A stretch of 25,231 nucleotides of DNA. Source: Spirochaetales bacterium. GTDB lineage: Bacteria; Spirochaetota; Spirochaetia; Sphaerochaetales; Sphaerochaetaceae. The notes beneath the pieces are model-generated. The model made no database searches, was not told where the DNA came from, and saw nothing but the letters and a program-made list of their open reading frames with translations. The translations under genes and the position numbers were made by a program. The DNA is taken from the NCBI GenBank assembly GCA_028723145.1, contig JAQYFM010000258.1:1-25231 (forward strand), written 5' to 3'. Numbering within the stretch: position 1 is the stretch's first letter; each line of letters begins with the position of its first letter. Positions 8,119 to 16,591 of the stretch are shown in pieces.

Positions 8119-8968
8119 GTTCTGTTAATGCGATAATGCTATATCGCGATCCCTCCTTTAAAGCAACTCCAAATAATAAATCATCAATTAAGATTCTATA
8201 ATAGGTGTCCTCATTTGAGGATGAGAAAATAATACCTTTTTTATCAAGAAAACCATTTATCGCTTTCTTTTTATAGTTTTTATCAAGTATTAATTCTTCC
8301 TTACATACTCTTTTGATTAACTCATGAGTATTTTCAAGCGTATTTGTAGGCCCTGTGATGTCTGCTCTTGAATATGGTCCAACTTCATAACGATCTAAGG
8401 CTGTAAGATATCCACGAGAAGAGGCAGAGATTGCAATATCTCTTGCAAGGGAACGAATATATGTTCCTTTACTTACGTGAGTATCAAGAACTGCTATTTT
8501 CCCATCATATGAAATTAAAGAAGAGTTATATATAGTAACTTCTCTTTCAGCCATTACAACTTCTTCACCACTGCGTATTCTTTCATAGGCTCTTTTTCCA
8601 TTTACATGGATAGCCGAATATTCTGGTGGTACTTGTTTAATATTGCCTAAGTAATTATTTATTGATTTTTTTAACTCTTCTAAAGTAGGTTTATCAGCTT
8701 CATAAATTATTTCGCCTTCAGGATCTAATGTATCTGTTTGAGAACCAAACTTAATAGTTGCCTTATATTTTTTATCCATCCCAGAAAATAGAGGATTAAG
8801 CTTAGTTGCCTCGCCTGTTAATACAACCATTATTCCTGTAGCAAATTTATCTAATGTACCAGTGTGACCAACTTTGCTTCCTCTATGGCATCTTTTAACT
8901 TCATTTAAGGATTTAAAGCTGGTTTCACCTGGTTTTTTATCAAGGATGAGCACTGAGAAATCGCTCAT
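8105..8968 (-). CDS. truB: tRNA pseudouridine-55 synthase
   Basis: 287-residue TruB, which isomerises U55 in the tRNA T-loop and acts as a tRNA folding chaperone. The catalytic motif GHTGTLDKFATGIMVV carries the nucleophile Asp40. Other family stretches are the KYKATIKFGSQTDTLDPEG segment, the PPEYSAIHVNGKRAYERIR segment and SKGTYIRSLARDI. The C-terminal part is less conserved and resembles a small PUA-like tail. The start forms an ATGA overlap with the rbfA stop, and its end overlaps ribF by 14 bp, so it sits inside a tightly coupled operon. The rbfA-truB-ribF order is common across bacteria. Confidence 0.97.
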   Translation of the reverse strand: MSDFSVLILDKKPGETSFKSLNEVKRCHRGSKVGHTGTLDKFATGIMVVLTGEATKLNPLFSGMDKKYKATIKFGSQTDTLDPEGEIIYEADKPTLEELKKSINNYLGNIKQVPPEYSAIHVNGKRAYERIRSGEEVVMAEREVTIYNSSLISYDGKIAVLDTHVSKGTYIRSLARDIAISASSRGYLTALDRYEVGPYSRADITGPTNTLENTHELIKRVCKEELILDKNYKKKAINGFLDKKGIIFSSSNEDTYYRILIDDLLFGVALKEGSRYSIIALTERGNT

Positions 8969-9315
8969 TTACGCCCCATTGCCTCATCAATAATATTATT
9001 TAATCTTTCACCTTCAATAAAACTGTTATCGGCTTTAAAAACAAGGCGTGGAGTATTTCTTGTTTTCAATACCTTTCCAACATGAGTTTGAATAAAGCCT
9101 GCTGCACTATTAAGTGCTCTAACACTTTTATCTAAGCCTCTTTCATCTGCACATGACACATATACAGTAGCATTTGCATTGTCAGATGCTAGGTTCACTT
9201 CTGTAATAGAGGTGAACCTAGAAAGATTAGGATTTTTAATCATCCCATTAACAATCATCGTTGAAATTGTTTCAAGGATTCTACTTTCAAGTCTTTTTCC
9301 TGAATATTCACTCAT
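8965..9315 (-). CDS. rbfA: Ribosome-binding factor A
   Basis: 116-residue single KH-like domain protein that binds immature 30S subunits and helps 16S rRNA 5' and 3' end maturation. The visible family features are the N-terminal helix (RLESRILETISTMIVNGMI), the ASDNANATVYVS strand, and the TRNTPRLVFKADNSFIEGERLNNIIDE C-terminal region that ends most RbfA proteins. It is linked by ATGA four-base overlaps at both ends, to infB upstream and truB downstream, so translation is probably coupled. No strong ribosome binding site stands before the start, which fits reinitiation. Confidence 0.95.
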   Translation of the reverse strand: MSEYSGKRLESRILETISTMIVNGMIKNPNLSRFTSITEVNLASDNANATVYVSCADERGLDKSVRALNSAAGFIQTHVGKVLKTRNTPRLVFKADNSFIEGERLNNIIDEAMGRK

Positions 9316-11909
9316 ACTATTGTATCTTCAAGTTTCCTTGCAATCTCCTGCTTCTGAACAAATTCAAGGGTATCACCAATTTGAATATCCTGGAAGTTCT
9401 CAAGACCAATACCACATTCATATCCGGCAGTAACTTCCTTAGCATCATCCTTAAATCTCTTGAGAGATGAAATGTGGATGTTTTCTTTGTTAATCTGAAT
9501 AGAGTCACGAATTACACGTACAAATGCATTTCTAGTAACTTTACCTTCAGTGATGTAACAACCTGCAATTACGCCGACTTTAGGAACGCGGAATGTGTCA
9601 CGGATTTCTGCTTTACCGATATCAATTTCCTTAATTTCAGGGGAAAGGAGACCTTCCATAGCAGCCTTGATATCATCTACAACATCATAAATAATGTTAT
9701 ATTTCTTAATCTCAACCTTTTCCTGCTCTGCAAGTGCCTGAGCTCTTGGAGTTGGTCTAACATTGAAGCCAACGACAAGTGCATTAGAAGCTGCTGCAAG
9801 AGAGATATCACTTTCGATAATAGCGCCAGCAGATGCTCTAATAACATTAAGTCTAATTTCAGGAGTACTAAGTTTTGTAAGTGTTCCCTGTAATGCTTCA
9901 ACAGAGCCTTGAACATCACCCTTGATGATAACGTTAAAGTCTTGAACTTCACCTTCCTTAATTTTGTCATAAAGGTTTTCAAGTGTGACTTTATTAGCGT
10001 TATTAGAAGCACCAAGCTTTTCAAGTTCTTGTCTCTTAGCACCAACCATTCTAGCTTGCTTTTCATCCTCAGTTACTTGGAATGGATCACCTGCAGATGG
10101 GATATTAGAAAGACCGATAATTTCAACAGGCGTTGATGGACCTGCTTCCTTAATCTTCTTTCCTTTATCATCGAACATAGCTCTTACTCTACCTGGATAG
10201 ATACCTGCTACGTAGTAATCACCCTGGTGAAGAGTACCTTTTTGTACAATAACAGTTGCTACAGTACCTCTACCTTGGTCAATTCTTGATTCAAGAACTT
10301 TACCTTCTGCTCTACACTTTGGATTAGCCTTGAGTTCAAGCATTTCAGCTTGTAAGAGAATAGTATCGAGAAGATCATCAATACCCTCTTTCTTTAACGC
10401 ACTTATCTTACAATAGAGAGTTTGACCACCCCATTCTTCAGGCATAAGACCGATATCAGAGAGCTGTTGCATTACTCTATCTGGATTTGACTCAGGTAAA
10501 TCACACTTGTTGATAGCAACAATGATAGGTACCTTTGCAGCCATAGCATGGTCAATTGCTTCTCTTGTCTGAGGCATTACACCGTCGTTTGCTGCAACAA
10601 CAAGTACAACAATATCTGTAACTTGAGCACCACGAGCTCTCATCATTGAGAATGCTGCGTGACCCGGAGTATCTAAGAATACTACATCACCTCTTCCTGG
10701 TACATTAACCTTGTATGCACCAATGTGCTGAGTAATACCACCAAATTCACGAGCTGCAACGTTAGCACTTCTAATTGCATCAAGAAGCTTTGTCTTACCA
10801 TGGTCAACGTGACCCATGATTGTAACAATTGGTGCTCTTGGAACAAAATCCTCTTCATTTTCAGCTTCATTTTCGATGATGGTTTCATCGTAAAGTGAAA
10901 CGAGGTGTACTGAACATCCATACTCTTCAGCAATAATTTCAGCTGTATCGTGGTCAATCTGCTGGTTGATAGTAACCATCATACCCATTTTAAAGAGCTT
11001 AGAGATAATATCACTTGCTTTGATATTCATCTTTTTAGCAAGTTCACTTACTGTGATGTTTTCCATAATATCAATTGACTTTGGAACAGCAGCAAGCTTA
11101 CTCTCTTCCTTCTTCTTCTGAAGATACTGGAAGTCAATCTCTTGATCTCTCTTAGATTTGTAATCAACACTTTCCTTCTTCTTAGATGCAGTTTTTCTTG
11201 CACCAGATTTCTGGTTGATATCAAGAGCATCATTTTGGCCACCTGCTTGAGGTCTCATGCCAGGGCGCTGAGAGAAGTTAGGACGATTATTAAATCCTCC
11301 CTTCTGATCTTGACCCCTGTTAAAACCTCCACGGTTATTAAATGAAGAATTCTGTCCATCTTTTTGATCACGGTTAAATGATCTATTTTGGCCTTGGAAG
11401 CGATTGTTGTTGTTTTGGAATCTTTGACCTGGAGTTCTTACAGGTCTACCTCCAACAACACCAGCAACACGAGGCTTAGCCTGTTCCTTAGGCTGCTGGT
11501 CTGTAACCTTTTGACCAGGTACAGGTGGAAGGTTGTTAGGCTTGATTACAACAGGTCCAAAATGAAGTGGTGAACTTAATCTCTCACCTCTGATGATGTT
11601 TCTATTAGCTGCCGGAGCCTGACTTGGCTTAGGTGTGCTTTTAGCAACAACATTAACTGGCTTTTGAGTAGGTGTAGAATTTTCTTTCTTCACTTGAGCA
11701 CTCTGAACCTGAGGAGTCTGTACAACAGCTTCTTCCTTCTTTTCTTCCTTCTTCTCTTCTTTAATCTTAGCCTTAACTGTGACGATTTTCTTCTTCACAA
11801 CTACGACTTTCTTTTCCTCTTTAACAGGAGCTTCCTTAACCTGAGGAGTCTCTCTGACAGGGGCTTGTGGTTTCTTAATGACAATTACTTTCGGTTTATC
11901 TTCGCTCAT
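9312..11909 (-). CDS. infB: Translation initiation factor IF-2
   Basis: 865-residue GTPase that brings formyl-Met-tRNA to the 30S subunit and promotes subunit joining. The N-terminus is long and disordered: Lys/Glu/Val-rich to about residue 70, then Pro-rich, then an Asn/Gly/Gln/Arg-rich block (161-226) with RGG-like elements such as NNRGGFNRG. An IF2N helical domain follows at about 282-331. The G domain shows G1 GHVDHGKT (366-373), G3 DTPGH (413-417), G4 NKCD (467-470) and G5 SALK; domains II, III and the tRNA-binding C-terminal domain follow. It starts 20 bp after nusA behind AAGGAT and ends in an ATGA overlap with rbfA. Confidence 0.98.
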   Translation of the reverse strand: MSEDKPKVIVIKKPQAPVRETPQVKEAPVKEEKKVVVVKKKIVTVKAKIKEEKKEEKKEEAVVQTPQVQSAQVKKENSTPTQKPVNVVAKSTPKPSQAPAANRNIIRGERLSSPLHFGPVVIKPNNLPPVPGQKVTDQQPKEQAKPRVAGVVGGRPVRTPGQRFQNNNNRFQGQNRSFNRDQKDGQNSSFNNRGGFNRGQDQKGGFNNRPNFSQRPGMRPQAGGQNDALDINQKSGARKTASKKKESVDYKSKRDQEIDFQYLQKKKEESKLAAVPKSIDIMENITVSELAKKMNIKASDIISKLFKMGMMVTINQQIDHDTAEIIAEEYGCSVHLVSLYDETIIENEAENEEDFVPRAPIVTIMGHVDHGKTKLLDAIRSANVAAREFGGITQHIGAYKVNVPGRGDVVFLDTPGHAAFSMMRARGAQVTDIVVLVVAANDGVMPQTREAIDHAMAAKVPIIVAINKCDLPESNPDRVMQQLSDIGLMPEEWGGQTLYCKISALKKEGIDDLLDTILLQAEMLELKANPKCRAEGKVLESRIDQGRGTVATVIVQKGTLHQGDYYVAGIYPGRVRAMFDDKGKKIKEAGPSTPVEIIGLSNIPSAGDPFQVTEDEKQARMVGAKRQELEKLGASNNANKVTLENLYDKIKEGEVQDFNVIIKGDVQGSVEALQGTLTKLSTPEIRLNVIRASAGAIIESDISLAAASNALVVGFNVRPTPRAQALAEQEKVEIKKYNIIYDVVDDIKAAMEGLLSPEIKEIDIGKAEIRDTFRVPKVGVIAGCYITEGKVTRNAFVRVIRDSIQINKENIHISSLKRFKDDAKEVTAGYECGIGLENFQDIQIGDTLEFVQKQEIARKLEDTIV

Positions 11910-11929
11910 TTTTATCCTTAAAAAGATTA

Positions 11930-13411
11930 TTACTCAAATTCGAACTCTACTCCGCAGTTTGGACAATGCGTTGTACCAGCAGTAAGTACAGTTCCACAGT
12001 TTGGACATTCGAACTGTTCTTCTTGCTCTTCCTCAACATCAATAACAGATGCAATTTCAGCTTTTTCTTCATCAGTTAAGCCAATAGCATCAACTTCTTC
12101 AGGTGTTAAATCGAAGAACTCTTCAGCTGTATATACATCATGGTATTCAAGTTTCTTAACAAGCTCTCTTGAGATGTTTAAATCTGCAAAAAGTGTTTCA
12201 TCCTCACTAATACCAAGCTCTTCAGCTGTAAGATGGTGTTCTTCCTCTTCTGGAGGTGCCATAAATGCTTCATCACCAGAAGCAAAGATTGCTTCAGCTT
12301 TTTCTCTTGCTTCCTGTGTGATTTCCATCTCTTCGAACTGAGCTTGAGTTTTAACTTCAATAAGCCAGTCACAGAGCTGGTTTGCAAGTTTTACGTTCAC
12401 ACCTGAAAGACCAATTGCAATTCCAACTTGGTTTTCTTCAACAATAGCAACAGCATGCTTAGTTGATAAATCAATTGGAAGTACCTTTGTTACTGTTGCA
12501 GGTGTTAAAGCATTGGCAATGAAAACAAGTGGGTTTTCATCATACTGGATTACATCAATTTTTTCACCATCGAGCTCTGTCATAATAGTTTGTATTCTAT
12601 TACCCTTGAGACCAACAGTTGCACCTACAGGATCTAAATCATGTGCATTTGACTTTACAGCTACCTTAGTTCTAATACCTGCCTGACGTACAATTTTAAC
12701 AATTTCAATTTGGTGATCATAGATTTCAGGTACCTGAAGTTCTAAGAATTTTCTTACAAGCTCTGGAGATGTTCTTGATAAAATGATTCTTACATCACTC
12801 TTGTTTCTACCTCTAAAACCACCTCTGTTGTTTTGAGATGGATTTTCTACTCTTTCGAGGTAACACTTAACACTTTCACCTGTTGTGAAATTCTCACGTG
12901 GAGACTGATTTCTAACAGGAAGTACACCCTCAACTCCACCACCAACATTCATGTGGTAGTCACCTGATTGATTCTGGCTATTTACGTAGCACTGAATGAC
13001 TTCACCCTCTTTATTTTTAAACTCTGAATAAGTGTAGTTATTTTGGATATCTTTAAATGATTGCTGTGCTCTCTGCTTAGCTGACTGTACTGCTCCACGA
13101 TCAAAAGTGTGTGGATCAAGTGGAATCATGAGAGTGTCTCCGATTTCAACGTCATCTGCAAGATCATGAGCTTCATCAAGAGGAATTTCAGTAACTTCAT
13201 TGTAGTAGTTTTCTTCTGCTACAACAATCTTTTTAGCACTTACATTCATTGAGCTAAGATCATCAGAGAATGAAATAACAACATTTTCATCAGTTCCAAA
13301 CTTTCTCTTATATGCAGCTTTAACAAATTCCTTAATAGTTTCAAGTACCATCTCTTGTGAAATGTGCTTTTCTTCGCTCATCTGTAGGATGGCATCTCTC
13401 ATATCACTCAT
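11930..13411 (-). CDS. nusA: Transcription termination/antitermination factor NusA with a C-terminal zinc ribbon
   Basis: 493-residue RNA polymerase-associated factor for pausing, termination and antitermination. The order is an N-terminal polymerase-binding domain, S1 domain, KH1 (GATVGLKGNRIQTI), KH2 (VGIAIGLSGVNVKLANQL), an acidic linker, a helix-hairpin-helix-like region (LFADLNISRELVKKLEY onwards) and an unusual tail with C469-x2-C472-x10-C483-x2-C486 in two CPNCG knuckles. The S1 domain carries an insert with NNRGGFRGRN. I chose the ATG at 13411 because GGGAGGAAG lies four bases before it and it makes an ATGA overlap with rimP. A longer reading from a TTG at 13426 lacks support. NusA controls its own operon in E. 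coli; the leader upstream of rimP suggests something similar. Confidence 0.96.
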   Translation of the reverse strand: MSDMRDAILQMSEEKHISQEMVLETIKEFVKAAYKRKFGTDENVVISFSDDLSSMNVSAKKIVVAEENYYNEVTEIPLDEAHDLADDVEIGDTLMIPLDPHTFDRGAVQSAKQRAQQSFKDIQNNYTYSEFKNKEGEVIQCYVNSQNQSGDYHMNVGGGVEGVLPVRNQSPRENFTTGESVKCYLERVENPSQNNRGGFRGRNKSDVRIILSRTSPELVRKFLELQVPEIYDHQIEIVKIVRQAGIRTKVAVKSNAHDLDPVGATVGLKGNRIQTIMTELDGEKIDVIQYDENPLVFIANALTPATVTKVLPIDLSTKHAVAIVEENQVGIAIGLSGVNVKLANQLCDWLIEVKTQAQFEEMEITQEAREKAEAIFASGDEAFMAPPEEEEHHLTAEELGISEDETLFADLNISRELVKKLEYHDVYTAEEFFDLTPEEVDAIGLTDEEKAEIASVIDVEEEQEEQFECPNCGTVLTAGTTHCPNCGVEFEFE

Positions 13412-13899
13412 TTTGCTTCCTCCCAACGATAGGCTAATTTAGCCTTCTGAATTTCACCAAAAGAAAGAGTAAGTTCTTCCTTGGTCTCATTAGTGTCTAC
13501 GATTAAAGCAGACTTGAGAGTTACACTCTCATTAGTACAGGTTGAAATATAACCTTCAACCCAGCAGGAATACTTTGTTGAATATACTCTTACAAGTTTT
13601 TCATTAAACAATACAAACTCGTAAAAGTCTTTAAAATTCCTAGTTAATCCTGGACTAGAAACCTCTAGTGATAAATCTCTGTCCTGAAATATTACACTAT
13701 AACGTGGATAAAGAATGTTATAAACTTCAGCCAGGTCATCTGTATTTACTTCCCTATCAGGTGAAAATACAGTGACAATTAGCTGTACACCCTGTGCAGT
13801 TTCATTTTTTACACAGTCAACAACCTTTAATCCTAATCCAGAAAGCAGGTCTGTTAGCTCCAAAAATAGAGCTGATGATCTAATATTATTTGTTAGCAT
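13408..13899 (-). CDS. rimP: Ribosome maturation factor RimP
   Basis: 163-residue RimP (YhbC family), a 30S assembly factor for the pseudoknot and 3' domain. The hallmark EVSSPGLTR is present and follows DRDLSLE, with the N-terminal alpha/beta domain before it and an Sm-like C-terminal domain after it. The length is typical (about 150-170). It heads the rimP-nusA-infB operon, the usual place for the gene. The ATG at 13897-13899 is preceded by GAGAGG at short spacing, only 15 bases after the U-tract of a terminator-like hairpin. Initiation may therefore depend on how that leader folds. It overlaps nusA by ATGA. Confidence 0.93.
   Translation of the reverse strand: MLTNNIRSSALFLELTDLLSGLGLKVVDCVKNETAQGVQLIVTVFSPDREVNTDDLAEVYNILYPRYSVIFQDRDLSLEVSSPGLTRNFKDFYEFVLFNEKLVRVYSTKYSCWVEGYISTCTNESVTLKSALIVDTNETKEELTLSFGEIQKAKLAYRWEEAK
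13412..13424 (-). promoter_or_regulatory. Ribosome binding site that fixes the nusA start
   Basis: The minus strand reads GGGAGGAAGCAAAATGA. The strong Shine-Dalgarno run sits in the last codons of rimP, and the ATGA unit is at once the rimP TGA stop and the nusA ATG. This supports initiation at 13411 rather than at the upstream TTG (13426), which lies within the rimP coding sequence above this site. Confidence 0.8.
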
Positions 13900-13913
13900 A
13901 GTCCTCTCATCAC

Positions 13914-13940
13914 AAAAAAAGGAACCTTAGTTGGTTCCTT
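13914..13940 (-). terminator. Intrinsic terminator or attenuator between mutS and rimP
   Basis: On the minus strand AAGGAACC, loop AACTAA, GGTTCCTT forms an 8-bp stem followed by an unbroken run of T, the classical rho-independent form. It would end mutS transcripts. It also lies inside the leader that the promoter at 13969-13997 would make, about 20-50 bases after the likely start and 15 bases before rimP. It must therefore be leaky or conditional for rimP expression from that promoter. A second small stem, TTCAAT with ATTGAA, lies just upstream and touches its base. Confidence 0.8.
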
Positions 13941-13968
13941 CAATCATCTAATTAATTGAACTATGTTA

Positions 13969-13997
13969 AGAATATTTTTTATTTCTTTCTCTGTCAA
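13969..13997 (-). promoter_or_regulatory. Sigma-70-type promoter for the rimP-nusA-infB operon
   Basis: The minus strand shows TTGACA (13992-13997), a 17-base spacer and TATTCT (13969-13974): a perfect -35 box, optimal spacing and a -10 one base from consensus. It lies just downstream of the mutS stop and upstream of rimP. Transcription would start near 13962, giving a leader of about 60 bases that contains the terminator-like hairpin. It is the clearest promoter-like sequence I found. AT-rich DNA raises the chance of false matches, but an exact TTGACA at exact spacing at an operon head is a good sign. Confidence 0.72.
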
Positions 13998-14008
13998 TAG
14001 TAATATAA

Positions 14009-16591
14009 TTATTTCTCTTTATTTAAGTTACTTATTTCTGATTGTAACTTAGAAACAAGTAATAAAGCGTCTATTGGAGTAGATGAAGAAACGTCAAAGT
14101 CCATTATTTTATCAACTATTGAATTTATTTCTGAATTATCAAGCTTTGAAGTATCGGTAAATAAATCAAATTGTTCACTATCACTAAAAGTAGAATAGGA
14201 TGCAAAGTGTTGCTTTTGGAATATTGAAGCACTTCTAATAACAGATTGAGGTATACCCGCGAGTTTAGCAACGTGTAAGCCATAACTAGACTCAGCAACT
14301 CCATTAATTACCTTTCTTACAAACTGGATATTATTCTTATCTTGAATTACTTCAAGAGTTAATAATTGCATTCCAGATGTATCTAACATAGTTAACTCAT
14401 GATAGTGGGTTGCAAATAAAGTAATACAACCTACATTAAATAAGTATTGCATTATTGCATAAGCAATAGACATACCATCTTGAGTTGAAGTTCCTCTTCC
14501 TATTTCATCCATAATAACTAGACTCTTTTTTGTAGCATTACGAACAATATAGGCACTTTCTCTCATTTCAACTAAAAATGTTGACTCACCCTTTGCAAGG
14601 TTATCAGATGCTCCAACACGAGTAAAAATCCTATCAGTTAATGGAACCATAGCATAAGTTGCTGGAACAAACATACCTGCATGGGAAAGGAGAACTATTA
14701 AAGCTGTTTGCCTTAGGTATGTTGATTTACCAGCCATATTAGGACCTGTAATTAAAGAAAAATGGGACTTTGATGAATCAAAAGAGTTTGAAACAAATTG
14801 TGATTGAATTAATTTTTCTTCAACAACAGGGTGTCTTCCTTCTTTAATTATTAGCTCTCCTTCTTTAACAATTTCGGGCATTACATAGTTATTTGTTTGA
14901 CTTATTTCAGCACTAGACTGATATAAATCCAATTTTGCTAAAATACTACCAACTAATCTAAGCTCTTTAGATAAGCTTGCTGCTTTATTAGTTATTTCAT
15001 TATAAAGCTCTTTTTCTTTTTTGACGCTTTCAAATGTTGCAGACCTAATCTTTTCTTCAAGAGTAGAGAGTTCTGGAGTTGTAAATCGTTCACCACCTAC
15101 TAAAGTTTGCCTTCTAATAAAATAAGCAGGAACTTTATCAAGTTGTCCCTTTGGTACCTCAAGGTAATAACCAATTATCTTGTTTTCTCCAAGTTTTAAA
15201 ATAGTTAACCCACTCTCCTCTTTTACCTTATCAAGGTAGGAAGAAAGTAAAGCAGATGAGTTATTTTCAATTTCTCTTAGCTCATCTAATTCTTTGTTGT
15301 AGCCAGAAAGAATTATCTCCCCTTCTTTATAAAGATTGGTACAACTTGGATTAATTGCTTGATTAATCTCCTCTGTCAATTCAATTAATACACTTGGATT
15401 AGATATTTCTTCATTAACTAAGCTTAAATATATTTCCTTTTCGCTAATTAGAGAAAAGAAACATGTTAAGGTCTCTGCAATTGCTAAAAGATTTCGTGGT
15501 ACACTCCGTTTCATATCAAGCTTACTTGATATTCTAATTAAATCAGAGGAAAGACGAAGTAATTCTCTAACTCTTTTTCTTTCATCTAAATCATCATAGA
15601 AGAATTTTACCCAAGATAATCTACTTTGTAACTCATCAAAGTTATTAATTGGATTTAGTAAACGATCCTTTAATAATCTTGAGCCTGATGAAGTAATTGT
15701 TCTATTTATAGCACTAAAAAGTGTATTAGCACTTGTGTGGTCCTGTAAATTAGAGATTATTTCTAGATTCTTTTCACTAGATTGATCTATTAGTAGTAAG
15801 CCTTCATCTTTAACAATTTTCAAATTTGTAAATTGATTTAATGAAGTTCTACACATTTGCTCAAGATATGTAATTAAAGCACCTGCCGCTGATACTAAAC
15901 TATCCTTTTCATCAAGCATAAAGACTGAAAGAGATGATACATTAAAAAACTTCTTAATTTGTGATGTACCTTCTCTTAATGAGAAATAACGAGCTGGATA
16001 TTTAGTAACAATTATGCCAAGGTCATCAATAGAGTTTCTAAATTCTCTATTTGTAAAATAATAATCTTCTTCAACTATTATTTCTTTAACACTTAATGAC
16101 AATAAAACTGACATTAATTGATCAGGCGAAACTCGACGTACATTAAAATCACCTGTTGTTATATCAGCATATGCAATGGAATATTCTTTTTTATTGTACC
16201 AAAGACAAACAATGTATGAATCTGATTCACTATCCAAGTATTCATCTTCAATAACAGTACCAGGGGAATATATTTGTACAACTTCTCTTTTTGCAAGTTC
16301 TTTTGAATTTTCAGGTAGTGAAAGTTGTTCACAAATTGCAACCTTCTTTCCCATATCCAATAAGCGTTTTAAATATGTTTTTGCTGCATGATATGGAATA
16401 CCACACATAGGGTTACCTGCCCTATGTGTGAGTGTTAAACTTAATAGATGCGATATTTCTATCGCATCATCAAAGAACATTTCATAGAAGTCTCCAAGAC
16501 GAAAGAATAATACTTCGTCTTTATGTTGTTCTTTTATTTCCATATATTGACGCATCATTGGCGTCAACTCATTATCTTTTTCCTTCGCCAT
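14009..16591 (-). CDS. mutS: DNA mismatch repair ATPase MutS
   Basis: 860-residue MutS1, which recognises mismatches and small loops in newly replicated DNA and starts repair with MutL. The mismatch-reading motif GDFYEMF (33-39, with Phe35 and Glu37) is intact. Connector, core and clamp domains fill the middle. The C-terminal ATPase has Walker A GPNMAGKST (616-624) and Walker B with DEIGRG (695-700), plus a helical tail. The length is typical. It starts 5 bp after bamA with no recognisable Shine-Dalgarno sequence, only an AT-rich stretch, which suggests coupling to bamA or weak initiation. mutL is not in the window. A terminator-like hairpin follows the gene. Confidence 0.97.
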   Translation of the reverse strand: MAKEKDNELTPMMRQYMEIKEQHKDEVLFFRLGDFYEMFFDDAIEISHLLSLTLTHRAGNPMCGIPYHAAKTYLKRLLDMGKKVAICEQLSLPENSKELAKREVVQIYSPGTVIEDEYLDSESDSYIVCLWYNKKEYSIAYADITTGDFNVRRVSPDQLMSVLLSLSVKEIIVEEDYYFTNREFRNSIDDLGIIVTKYPARYFSLREGTSQIKKFFNVSSLSVFMLDEKDSLVSAAGALITYLEQMCRTSLNQFTNLKIVKDEGLLLIDQSSEKNLEIISNLQDHTSANTLFSAINRTITSSGSRLLKDRLLNPINNFDELQSRLSWVKFFYDDLDERKRVRELLRLSSDLIRISSKLDMKRSVPRNLLAIAETLTCFFSLISEKEIYLSLVNEEISNPSVLIELTEEINQAINPSCTNLYKEGEIILSGYNKELDELREIENNSSALLSSYLDKVKEESGLTILKLGENKIIGYYLEVPKGQLDKVPAYFIRRQTLVGGERFTTPELSTLEEKIRSATFESVKKEKELYNEITNKAASLSKELRLVGSILAKLDLYQSSAEISQTNNYVMPEIVKEGELIIKEGRHPVVEEKLIQSQFVSNSFDSSKSHFSLITGPNMAGKSTYLRQTALIVLLSHAGMFVPATYAMVPLTDRIFTRVGASDNLAKGESTFLVEMRESAYIVRNATKKSLVIMDEIGRGTSTQDGMSIAYAIMQYLFNVGCITLFATHYHELTMLDTSGMQLLTLEVIQDKNNIQFVRKVINGVAESSYGLHVAKLAGIPQSVIRSASIFQKQHFASYSTFSDSEQFDLFTDTSKLDNSEINSIVDKIMDFDVSSSTPIDALLLVSKLQSEISNLNKEK

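Noticed and set aside
9474..9893. Plus-strand open frame of 139 codons opposite infB
   Set aside because: It lies fully inside infB on the other strand, has a Cys/Asn/Phe-rich composition typical of antisense frames and no recognisable family or ribosome binding site.
13412..13426. nusA extension of five codons from a TTG at 13426
   Set aside because: The ATG at 13411 has a strong GGGAGGAAG site and the ATGA overlap typical of this operon; the TTG lies upstream of that site.
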